A DNA stretch of 64,000 bases from Streptomyces iakyrus (GTDB lineage Bacteria; Actinomycetota; Actinomycetes; Streptomycetales; Streptomycetaceae). Both the position numbers and the translations under genes were made by a program. Below the pieces are notes generated by a model. The model worked only from the letters and a program-made list of their open reading frames with translations, was not told where the DNA came from and did no database searches. The DNA lies in the NCBI RefSeq assembly GCF_000717055.1, contig NZ_JNXI01000003.1:1-64000 (forward strand), given 5' to 3'. Positions within the stretch are counted from its first letter, which is position 1, and every line of letters begins with the position of its first letter. Positions 53,370 through 60,946 of the stretch are shown here, piece after piece.

Positions 53370-55254
53370 GGGAATCTTCTTCCTTCTCGGTCCTCGCTGC
53401 TTCCTCGCCGAGGCTCGCGACGAAGTCAGACATCAGCTTGACGACGTACTCGGCCGTCTCCCTGTTCGTGAGTACGGAGTCGTGGTCGGCGTTGTCGATG
53501 ATGTGGTGCGCGGCGTGCGGAGCCGATTCGGCCAGCTCGGCGTGGAGTTCCGTCTGGACCGGGTCCTGGGATGCGGTGTGGCCGGCCGTCATGACGAGCA
53601 GGGGGACGCCGGGGTCCGGCATCGTCCCGTCGAAGGAGGTGAACTCCTCCTGCACGGCGCGCCACTCGCGGCGTCCGGCCGCCCACATCCGCGGGTCCCG
53701 GTACTGCGCCACCAGCAGTTCCCGTATCTCCTCGGGCAGCCGGTCGACCCAATCGGGGTGAGTCAGCAGTGCGCCCATGCCGAGCTTCAGCGAGACGTTC
53801 ATGTTCGAGAGCACTCTGCTGAACTGCTCCGCGCCCCGGGCCTGGCGGGACGAGCGCTGGAGCTCGGCGGGATGACTGGAGTCAAGCAGTCCGATTCCGA
53901 GGATCCGGCCCGGGAGCCGGTCGGCCGCCTTCAGCGCCAGATAGCCGCCCAGGGAGTGGCCCACCACGAAGACCGAGCGGTCGCCGGCCGTGTGCCCGAC
54001 CAGGTCGACGAGATCGTCCACGGCGGTGTGGAGGCCGTACTCGTCGCCCTCGCGCCCGGCATAGGTGCTGCGGCCGTAGCCCGCCCGGTGGTAGGTCACG
54101 ACGGGGAACCGCTGCGAGAGCCCTCGGACGATCCACTCCCAGTGCTCGACGGTCGCGACGAGGCCGTTCTCCAGGATGACGACCGGCTGTGTGCCGTCGT
54201 CGGCCGCACCGTCCGGACCGGTGCGGCGGTAGGAGATCGTGTTCCCGGACGAGGCCGTGAACTCCCGCTCGTCACCCCGGCCCCGCAGCACCGTGCGGCT
54301 CTGGCGGACCTTCTCCGCCTGGAGGGCGCCCAGTCCGGCTGCCAGCATCCCCATCGCCAGCACCGGCAGAGCGTCGTCGCGCCGCTCCACCCGGCCCTCG
54401 GCCCCGACGTGCTCGCGCGGGCCCGCGGCGTACAGAACGGCCGGGTGCATGGAGACGAACGACCACAGGAAGCGGCCAAGTCCCATCACCCGGGCGTTGG
54501 CGAGGTGGAAGAGGGCCGCCGAACCCAGCATCAGCGGAGCCGGCCGCCCCTTGGCGAGGAACACGGCGGGGAACGCGCACTCCAGGGCGAGCACACCGGC
54601 GCAGAGCACGTGCGCGGCACGCGGGTGACGGCGCGCCAGCTCCCACGCGGTCCGGTCCCCATAGGTCAGGGTCCGCATCACCCCGGGCAGCGCCCGGCCG
54701 CTGCGCCAGGTCGGGCTGATTATCTTGACCCAGCCGGACACGGCGTACGACAAGGTCGACTGCAGGGCGACGAACCACAGGCAAGCGTCCACGACCTGCG
54801 GATTCCGCTCACCCGCCCGGGCGACCGTAGCGACCGACTGGACCAGGAAGGACACCTGGTCGGAGCCGTCGGTGCCGTAATGGTTGATCGGATACAGCAG
54901 AAGCGAGGTACCCGACAGCACGGCGTTCGCGGCGACACGCACCGGGCGGGGCGACGGCGCCAACAGCGCCACCGCGGCTCCCACCCGGGCGACATGCACC
55001 GCACGCGTGACGCGTGGCCGGGCGGCGAAGTCGAGCACCTTGACGAGCCGCGGCGACCAGGTCGAGAAGGCCTCCCGGTTGACCTCCCAGTTGTTCAGCC
55101 CGCCCGGCCGCCTGTCGCGGTCGGTCGTCAGATACTCCAGACTCGACGCGAGGTGCGTCGCGGCGCTCAGCCGCTCACTGAGTGAGAGGGCCTTGGCCCG
55201 GCTCACGTTCGGCGGCGACAGGACGGCACGCATCAGTTTCGGCAACCGTGCCAC
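53350..55254 (-). CDS. HTTM membrane domain fused to alpha/beta hydrolase (CypH/LinH-like)
   Basis: This 634-residue protein has an HTTM-type membrane domain with several TM helices (about 90-310; LLLYPINHYGTDGSDQ, LSYAVSGWVKIISPTWRSG, FPAVFLAKGRPAPLMLG) and a hydrolase domain (330-615) with nucleophile Ser434 in VVGHSLGGYLAL and the His in IIDNADHDSV. This fusion is the hallmark of linaridin clusters, where CypH acts in dehydrobutyrine formation. It sits between the ABC exporter and its membrane partner, making it the strongest evidence for the cluster type. Confidence 0.87.
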   Translation of the reverse strand: MARLPKLMRAVLSPPNVSRAKALSLSERLSAATHLASSLEYLTTDRDRRPGGLNNWEVNREAFSTWSPRLVKVLDFAARPRVTRAVHVARVGAAVALLAPSPRPVRVAANAVLSGTSLLLYPINHYGTDGSDQVSFLVQSVATVARAGERNPQVVDACLWFVALQSTLSYAVSGWVKIISPTWRSGRALPGVMRTLTYGDRTAWELARRHPRAAHVLCAGVLALECAFPAVFLAKGRPAPLMLGSAALFHLANARVMGLGRFLWSFVSMHPAVLYAAGPREHVGAEGRVERRDDALPVLAMGMLAAGLGALQAEKVRQSRTVLRGRGDEREFTASSGNTISYRRTGPDGAADDGTQPVVILENGLVATVEHWEWIVRGLSQRFPVVTYHRAGYGRSTYAGREGDEYGLHTAVDDLVDLVGHTAGDRSVFVVGHSLGGYLALKAADRLPGRILGIGLLDSSHPAELQRSSRQARGAEQFSRVLSNMNVSLKLGMGALLTHPDWVDRLPEEIRELLVAQYRDPRMWAAGRREWRAVQEEFTSFDGTMPDPGVPLLVMTAGHTASQDPVQTELHAELAESAPHAAHHIIDNADHDSVLTNRETAEYVVKLMSDFVASLGEEAARTEKEEDSHERPAS

Positions 55255-55335
55255 GATGCGGACCCCCTTCCCTCATTGCTGCGGATGGTGACGGTGGTCA
55301 TTGGTGCGGCCGCTGACACGGGGCCGCTGTGGTGC

Positions 55336-57183
55336 TCAGCCGAGCAGTTGGTGTGAGGCGAGCTCGGCGTACAGGGCGTCGTCGCGCAGCAGCGCGTCGT
55401 GTGTGCCGACGGACCTCAGCCCGCCGTCCTGGATCACCGCGATACGGTCGGCCGAGCGCACGGTCGACAGGCGATGGGCCACGACCACGACAGTGGTCCG
55501 CGTCGACAGTTCCTCGATGACCTCGCGTAGCGCCGCCTCGTTGACGGCGTCGAGCTGTGAGGTCGCCTCGTCGAGGAGGAGCAGGCGTGGGCGGCGCACC
55601 AGGGCCCGCGCGATGGCGATGCGCTGCCGCTCGCCCCCGGACAGGGAGGTGCCGTGGTGGTCGATGGAGGCGTCGAGGTCGCCGCCGAGGCGTTCCAGCA
55701 GCGGCAGGAGACGGGTTGCGGCCAGCGCCGCGTACAGATCGTCGTCCGTCGCCGCGGGGGCGGCATAGGCGAGGTTGTCGCGCAGCGTGCCCGCCATCAC
55801 CGGGGCGTCCTGCTCGACGTAGCCGATGCCGACGCGCAGGTCCTTCAGGTCCCAGTCGCGCAGATCGCGCCCGTCGAGAAGGACGCGGCCGCGGTCCGGG
55901 TCGTAGAAGCGCTCGATGAGATTCAGCGTGGTGGACTTGCCGGCGCCGGAGGGGCCCACCAGGGCGGTCAGCCCGGTGGCCGGGATCCGCAGGGAGAAGC
56001 CGTCCAGCGCGGGGGTGTTCCGGCCCGGATAGGTGAAGGCGACGTCCTCGAAACGCAGGTCGGCCGCACCCGTGTGCCGCCCGCCGGTCACGTGCAGCGG
56101 TGAAGGAGCCTGTTCCACGGGCTCGGTGGGCAGCCGGGTGACCTCGGCCAGGCGTTGCACGGCAGCCCGCGCGGCCTGGAAGTAGGTGCCCACGTCGGTC
56201 AGCGACATGACCGGCTGCGCGAGATAGAGGACGTACAGCAGGAACGCCGTGAGCGTGGCCACCGAGATCGCGCCGCTGCTGACCCGGGCACCGCCCACGC
56301 CGAGCACGACGAGAAAGGCCACCTGCATGGCGAGCCCCGCGGCGGTGCCCGCCACCGAGCCCCAGCGGGCGAGCACGACACCCTGGTCGTACGCGTCCCG
56401 GGCCGCCGCGTCGACCCGCTCGGCCTCGACCTCCTCCGCCCCGGACGCCTTGACCGTGGTGAAAGCGCTCAGCGCACGTTCCAGAGCCGCGCCCATCAGC
56501 CCCACCGACTCCTGCGCCCGCAGCGCCGCGCGCCGGATCAGGGGCAGGATGACGCCGACCACGCCCCCCAGGAGGACGACCACACCGACGGTGACGGCGA
56601 GCAGCACGGCGTCGACGACGGCCATCATCACCAGCGTGCCGACGATCATCACGACTCCGGTGAGGGCCTGCACCAGGGTCTGGGTGACGATCTGCCGCAG
56701 CAGCGAGGTGTCGCCCGCGGCCCGGGCGAGCAGATCACCCGGAGCCTGGCTGCGCATGGCCTTCATCGGCAGCCGCAGTATGTGACGCACCAGCCCGCTG
56801 CGTCCGGCCAGCACCACGCGCTCGGCCGCACGCAGCAGCAGGAAGTTGCCGACCGCCAGCGCGAGCGCGGCCACCAGCACCAGGGCGACGAGCTTCAACA
56901 GGTCCGGCGCCACCTCGTTCCCCTGTGCGTACACGGTGAGGACGTCTTCCACCACGAGTGGCTGGAGCAGGCCGAGCACCCCCGCCCCCACCAGCAGCAG
57001 GCTCGCCACCGTGATCTCCCGCCAGTGCGGGCGCACATAGCCGCGGAAGACCATGAACGTCTCCCGCAGGGAAAGCCCGTCCCCTGACGCGGCGCCGGCG
57101 CCGGTGGATTCCGCGCCCGCGTCCGGCTCATCCGTGATGGTCCCCGTGTCCGGGGCGTCGGTGCTCAGTGAAGTGCTTGCCAT
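55336..57183 (-). CDS. ABC exporter (membrane-ATPase fusion) of the RiPP cluster
   Basis: This 615-residue half-transporter has a six-TM domain (60-340) and an ATPase with Walker A VGPSGAGKSTTLN, Q-loop GYVEQDAPVMAG, signature SLSGGERQRIAIA and Walker B LLLLDEATSQLD. It lacks a C39 peptidase domain, so leader removal needs another protease (perhaps the M23 protein). It corresponds to CypT-type exporters. It starts 10 bp after the methyltransferase. Confidence 0.93.
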   Translation of the reverse strand: MASTSLSTDAPDTGTITDEPDAGAESTGAGAASGDGLSLRETFMVFRGYVRPHWREITVASLLLVGAGVLGLLQPLVVEDVLTVYAQGNEVAPDLLKLVALVLVAALALAVGNFLLLRAAERVVLAGRSGLVRHILRLPMKAMRSQAPGDLLARAAGDTSLLRQIVTQTLVQALTGVVMIVGTLVMMAVVDAVLLAVTVGVVVLLGGVVGVILPLIRRAALRAQESVGLMGAALERALSAFTTVKASGAEEVEAERVDAAARDAYDQGVVLARWGSVAGTAAGLAMQVAFLVVLGVGGARVSSGAISVATLTAFLLYVLYLAQPVMSLTDVGTYFQAARAAVQRLAEVTRLPTEPVEQAPSPLHVTGGRHTGAADLRFEDVAFTYPGRNTPALDGFSLRIPATGLTALVGPSGAGKSTTLNLIERFYDPDRGRVLLDGRDLRDWDLKDLRVGIGYVEQDAPVMAGTLRDNLAYAAPAATDDDLYAALAATRLLPLLERLGGDLDASIDHHGTSLSGGERQRIAIARALVRRPRLLLLDEATSQLDAVNEAALREVIEELSTRTTVVVVAHRLSTVRSADRIAVIQDGGLRSVGTHDALLRDDALYAELASHQLLG

Positions 57184-57193
57184 CGTGGCGTCC

Positions 57194-58003
57194 TCACCGT
57201 TCCTGGCCCGGGGCTGCGGAAGCGGCATGCTCGTCCGGACCCGGGTCGGCGTTCCTGTCCGCGCTCCGGTACACACAGATCGTCATCGGCTCGGCGCCGG
57301 TGAACGGCGACCCCTGCCAGTCCCCGTAGCGCGCCTCCAGACGCAGCCCGGCGCGTTCGGCGTACGCATCGATCTCTTCGGGTATCGTCAGCCTGCTGCT
57401 CTCCGAGGCGAGCCGGGTGCCGCCGCCCTCGTGCCAGATGTGTGACAGGTGCCAGAGCTGTCGGGCGGGGACGATGAGGGAGTACGACTGCAGAGCGGCG
57501 TTCTCCCCGCAGGGGATGAGGAACGTGTCGCGCAGGCGCCCCTCGTGCATCGCGTCCACGAAGGCCGGATTGTGGGTCTCGACGACCACGGCACCACCGG
57601 GGGCCAGGGCCTGCGCACAGGTCTCGAGCACCTGCTGCTGTTCTGCGGGGTCCAGCAGCATCGACAGTGTTCCGCACACGCAGAACACCAGGCCGTGCTT
57701 GCGCTCGCTCCGGTAGGTCCGGATGTCGCCGTGCACCGCGGTGACGGGCCGCGGCTCGCGCGCCAGTGCTTCGCGCAGCACCTGCAGCATTTCCGGGGAG
57801 GAGTCGACACCGACCACCTCACCGGCCTGGTCCGCCAGCGGCAGGGCGATACGTCCTGTGCCGACGCCGAGTTCCAGTGACGCCGTACCGTCTCCCGGAT
57901 GGAGGTCGGCGAGCCGTTTCACCGTGTCGTCCCCCGGCGGGAATATTCGGTTGTAGAAGTCGGCGAACTGACGTCCGTAGCCGAGGTCCTGGATATCACT
58001 CAT
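57194..58003 (-). CDS. SAM-dependent methyltransferase (CypM-like candidate)
   Basis: This 269-residue class I methyltransferase has motif I LELGVGTGRIALPL, VVGVDSSPEMLQV and HGDIRTY. It lies between the precursor genes and the exporter on the same strand. In cypemycin-type linaridins CypM dimethylates the N-terminal amine of the mature peptide, and the predicted cores here mostly begin with Ala or another small residue. The last 20 residues are disordered. Confidence 0.88.
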   Translation of the reverse strand: MSDIQDLGYGRQFADFYNRIFPPGDDTVKRLADLHPGDGTASLELGVGTGRIALPLADQAGEVVGVDSSPEMLQVLREALAREPRPVTAVHGDIRTYRSERKHGLVFCVCGTLSMLLDPAEQQQVLETCAQALAPGGAVVVETHNPAFVDAMHEGRLRDTFLIPCGENAALQSYSLIVPARQLWHLSHIWHEGGGTRLASESSRLTIPEEIDAYAERAGLRLEARYGDWQGSPFTGAEPMTICVYRSADRNADPGPDEHAASAAPGQER

Positions 58004-58117
58004 GTGACCTGCTCGATAGACGATGGTTCGGAGATCGCACAGGGGGCGAAACTCCCTTTTCTGGGCAATGAAGGGGAGGGCGGACAGGTCAGGACCGGTA
58101 CGCCCTCCCCTGGTGGA

Positions 58118-58303
58118 TCAGCTCGGCTGCTTCGAGCCGGCGACCGCGAGACTGGGGCCGCTAACCGAAGCGAAGCCCATGCAGGCAATTGCAGGGGTCG
58201 CGAGGACCGGTGCGAGTTCATCCATCTGCTGGGCCCGGTCGGACCTCAGCGGCAACTCCGCCAGTACGCTGCTGGCATTCACGCGTTCTGTCAGCACGGA
58301 CAC
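58118..58303 (-). CDS. Linaridin-like precursor peptide 1
   Basis: This 61-residue peptide has a GTG start with AAGGAG at 5-nt spacing. The leader (VNASSVLAELPLRSDRAQQM) carries the PxxxTP motif as APVLATP. The predicted core after ATP holds a Cys (AIACMGF) and several Ser and ends GSKQPS. It is the last of five paralogues in transcription order. Confidence 0.82.
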   Translation of the reverse strand: MSVLTERVNASSVLAELPLRSDRAQQMDELAPVLATPAIACMGFASVSGPSLAVAGSKQPS

Positions 58304-58381
58304 GATTACTCCTTTTACGTCATGTCATGGTTCGGGGAAGGCTCGGCCGCGCCCCGTCAGATGCACGGCCAGGGGCCGGAT

Positions 58382-58579
58382 TCAGTTCGGCTGCTTCGAG
58401 CCGGCGACCGTGTAAATGTCGGCCAATGCGACGGCGACGGCGGCGGCGGCGGCGACCAAGGCGGCGGAAGGGGTCGCGAGGACAGGTGCGAGTTCGTCCA
58501 TCTGCTGGGCCCGGTCGGCCCTCAGCGGCAACTCCGCCAGTACCCTGCTGGCATTCACGCGTTCTGTCAGCACGGACAC
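58382..58579 (-). CDS. Linaridin-like precursor peptide 2
   Basis: This 65-residue paralogue has a leader almost identical to that of peptide 1, with APVLATP. The core is extremely Ala/Val-rich (LVAAAAAVAVALADIYTVAG) with one Ser and one Thr and ends GSKQPN, the only Asn-ended member. It has a GTG start and AAGGAG SD. Confidence 0.82.
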   Translation of the reverse strand: MSVLTERVNASRVLAELPLRADRAQQMDELAPVLATPSAALVAAAAAVAVALADIYTVAGSKQPN

Positions 58580-58655
58580 GATTACTCCTTACGTCATGTC
58601 ATGGTTCGGGATAGGCTCGGCCGCGCCCCGTCAGACGCACGGCCAGGGACCGGAC

Positions 58656-58868
58656 TCAGCTCGGCTGCTTGCTGCCGCCGGCCGCGAGACCGGCGCCGAA
58701 CGCGTTGGTGACCGCAACGCCGACGCCCACTCCGGCGGCGAAGGCCACGGCGGTGGCAGGGGTCGCGAGGACCGGTGCGAGTTCGTCCATCTGCTGGGCC
58801 CGGTCGGCCCTCAGCGGCAACTCCGCCAGTACGCTGCTGGCATTCACGCGTTCTGTCAGTACGGACAC
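58656..58868 (-). CDS. Linaridin-like precursor peptide 3
   Basis: This 70-residue member has the longest core: small residues with Thr near the front (ATAVAFAAGVGVGVAVTNAF) and an extra Gly-rich stretch before GSKQPS. The leader and APVLATP match peptides 1 and 2. It has a GTG start and AAGGAG SD. Confidence 0.82.
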   Translation of the reverse strand: MSVLTERVNASSVLAELPLRADRAQQMDELAPVLATPATAVAFAAGVGVGVAVTNAFGAGLAAGGSKQPS

Positions 58869-58945
58869 GAGTGCTCCTTACGTCCAGTCATGGTCAGGGG
58901 AAGATTCGGCCGGGCCGCGACAGGGGCACGGCCAGGGGGCCGGAT

Positions 58946-59140
58946 TCAGCTCGGCTGCTTACTGCCGATAGCACCGGCGACGTATGGGGTGGCGACGACG
59001 TAGAGACCGACCGCAACCACAACGGCGCCAGGGGTCGCGAGGACCGGTGTGAGTTCATCCATCCGTCGGGCCCGGTCGGCCCTCAGCGGAAACTCCGCCA
59101 GTACGCTGCTGGCGTTCACGTGTTCTGTCAGCACGGACAC
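58946..59140 (-). CDS. Linaridin-like precursor peptide 4
   Basis: This 64-residue paralogue has TPVLATP in the leader and a Val-rich core with Tyr and one Thr (GAVVVAVGLYVVATPYVAGA) ending GSKQPS. By alignment the start is GTG 59140, but its AAGGAG is only 3 nt away. A GTG seven codons earlier would place that SD inside the frame. Translation of this copy may differ from that of the others. Confidence 0.78.
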   Translation of the reverse strand: MSVLTEHVNASSVLAEFPLRADRARRMDELTPVLATPGAVVVAVGLYVVATPYVAGAIGSKQPS

Positions 59141-59215
59141 GTGCTCCTTACGTTCTGTCACGGTCAGGGGAAGATTCGACCGGGCCGCGACAGGGGCACG
59201 GCCAGGGGGCCGGAT

Positions 59216-59419
59216 TCAGCTCGGCTGCTTACTGCCGAGAGCACCGACGGCGTAGCCCACGGCGTATGCCGCCACCGAGACGCCCACTCCTGCGGCGAAA
59301 GCCGCGGGCGTGGCCATCACGGGAGTCAGCTCCGAAAGGTGGCGGGCTCCGTGCGTCGTCCTCAGATCGCCGAACAGCATCGGCGATCTGCCATTGACGT
59401 GATCAGAGATACTGGTCAT
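59216..59419 (-). CDS. Linaridin-like precursor peptide 5 (first in operon)
   Basis: This 67-residue member is the most divergent in its leader (MTSISDHVNGRSPMLFGDLR) but keeps LTPVMATPAAF, close to the CypA cleavage region, and the GSKQPS end. It uses ATG with AAAGGA upstream. Its core (AAFAAGVGVSVAAYAVGYAV) has one Ser before the tail. It probably represents the ancestral copy nearest the promoter. Confidence 0.8.
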   Translation of the reverse strand: MTSISDHVNGRSPMLFGDLRTTHGARHLSELTPVMATPAAFAAGVGVSVAAYAVGYAVGALGSKQPS

Positions 59420-59604
59420 CGTGCAGATTCCTTTCCTGTGTGGGTATGAAGTCCGCCGGAACGGTTCCGAGCGCGGATTCTTCATGGGCATGTGCCGTGA
59501 CGGCCGGCCACGCTGACGGGCAGGGACGGGCCGCGGGTTCAGGCACACCGAACGCTGCGGCCGTACGTGAACCGCGCGCAGGCATATGGGTCAGTCGCAC
59601 CGGT

Positions 59605-60570
59605 TCACGGCGCTGTGCAGGTGCCGGGGATCGGGCCGAGGTATGCCTCCAGGAAGGCGACCGTCGGACAGAACGCCCGGGAGCTGTAGCCCAGGCCGTG
59701 CACGTGCCCCGGCAGCACCAGCGTCGTGGCCTCCACGTCGGCTTCCACCAGGGCGGCGTTCATGACCTTGAGCTGGTTCAGCGGAATCTTCTCGTCGACC
59801 GAGTTAGCCAGCAGCATCGGCGGGGTGGTGGAGGCGACATGGGACACCGGAGAAGCGTCCGCGGCCGTCGCCATGCAGGCCCGGGTTCTCCTCGGGTCGC
59901 AGCCCAGGTAGTTGAGGGACGTCATGATGTTCTCGGGACTGGCGCCGGTGAAGTCGGTGAAGTCATAGGCGCCCGACCATCCGACCGCGGCCGCGACCGA
60001 GACCTCACCCTGCCCCTTGCCGGTCAACGCTGCCGTATGGGTCGCGAGGGTGGCGCCGGCCGAGGTGCCCCAGACCGCGATACGGTCCGGGTCGACCCGG
60101 TAGGTGGATGCGTTCTCGGCCAGGAACTCGGTGGCGGCCTGGACGTTCTGCACCTCGACCGGAAAGCCGGCCGTCCCGCGGGGCGGCATGCAGTAGTCGA
60201 TGGAGAAGACGGCCCAGCCCTTCGACGCCAGATACGTCCCGGTATTCACGAACCATTCAGAGTTCCGTACTCCCGACACGAAGCCTCCGCCGTGCACGAG
60301 GATCACCGCCGGTGCGGCGTCCTCCAGTGGCGGTGACGGCAGGTACGCGTCCGCGAGTTGGCTCTGCATACCCTCGCCCGGGCACTCCTCCGTCAGGTAG
60401 GTGATGCCTTGGACGACCTTGACCCCGGTGTCCGTCGGCGTCACGTCCGCCGCACCTGCCCGGCTCACGGCCAAGTAGGCGAGCAGGCCGAGCGCGGTCA
60501 CCCCGGCCGTCAACAGGCCGACCGCGCGGTGCCGCTTCCGGCGGCGGGTGTGCAATGCTCGCGCTACCAA
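59605..60570 (-). CDS. Exported alpha/beta-hydrolase (esterase/lipase)
   Basis: This 321-residue protein has a basic N-terminus and a signal/anchor helix (VGLLTAGVTALGLLAYLAVS). The hydrolase domain has the oxyanion HGGGF, nucleophile GTSAGATLA, the acid in NSVDEKIPL and the His in PGHVHGLGY, as in the hormone-sensitive-lipase family. TTG 60570 is preferred because GGAGG lies 6 nt upstream. It lies 185 bp upstream of the precursor operon on the same strand and may be part of the cluster or an independent gene. Confidence 0.82.
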   Translation of the reverse strand: MVARALHTRRRKRHRAVGLLTAGVTALGLLAYLAVSRAGAADVTPTDTGVKVVQGITYLTEECPGEGMQSQLADAYLPSPPLEDAAPAVILVHGGGFVSGVRNSEWFVNTGTYLASKGWAVFSIDYCMPPRGTAGFPVEVQNVQAATEFLAENASTYRVDPDRIAVWGTSAGATLATHTAALTGKGQGEVSVAAAVGWSGAYDFTDFTGASPENIMTSLNYLGCDPRRTRACMATAADASPVSHVASTTPPMLLANSVDEKIPLNQLKVMNAALVEADVEATTLVLPGHVHGLGYSSRAFCPTVAFLEAYLGPIPGTCTAP

Positions 60571-60946
60571 CAGGTTCCTCCTTTGAAAAGGCGCCGCAGC
60601 GGCGGCCGTTCTGTCTCTGCTCCTGCCGCAGGCATGCGTGTGCTTCAAAAGGGGCCGCCCGCGAGAGGGAGATGAACGACGTGATCGGCGCCCCAGGCTC
60701 ACGAACATCAGTTTCCGTACGGTGGGTCCAGATCCGGTCGGCCGACGGTTCAGTACCGGTATGCCTGCTGCTCGCGCGGGGCGGTGGCGATGTGGCAGTC
60801 GGAACAGCGGGGTGCCGTGTGCTCCGCATGCCGTGAGCGGTGCCCGTGGCGCCCTGGGCCGGCAGCCGGCGCACAGGGCAACCGGCAACCGGCAACCGGC
60901 AACCGGCAACCGGCAACCGACCGGAGGGACGTGCGACCGGACACGG
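60571..60946. other. Spacer between esterase and SARP gene
   Basis: I see no gene here. It contains the CAACCGG repeat tract and must hold the esterase promoter. Confidence 0.4.
60879..60920 (+). repeat. Six-unit CAACCGG heptamer repeat
   Basis: Five exact CAACCGG units plus CAACCGA run without a gap, 26 bp after the SARP stop codon. Each heptamer step is less than one helix turn. It could be a replication-slippage tract or an array of half-sites for a regulator. Confidence 0.9.

Noticed and set aside
52996..55185. Plus-strand open frame of 729 codons
   Set aside because: It is antisense to the HTTM-hydrolase gene, whose motifs and overlaps are convincing.
58118..59419. Precursors as lanthipeptides, lasso peptides or class II bacteriocins
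   Set aside because: There is no LanB/LanM/LanC, no asparagine-synthetase-like or transglutaminase-like lasso enzyme, and no GG leader with a C39 exporter. The HTTM-hydrolase fusion and PxxxTP motif favour linaridin-like.
60879..60920. Possible CRISPR array
   Set aside because: The units are 7 bp with no spacers. No cas genes are present.
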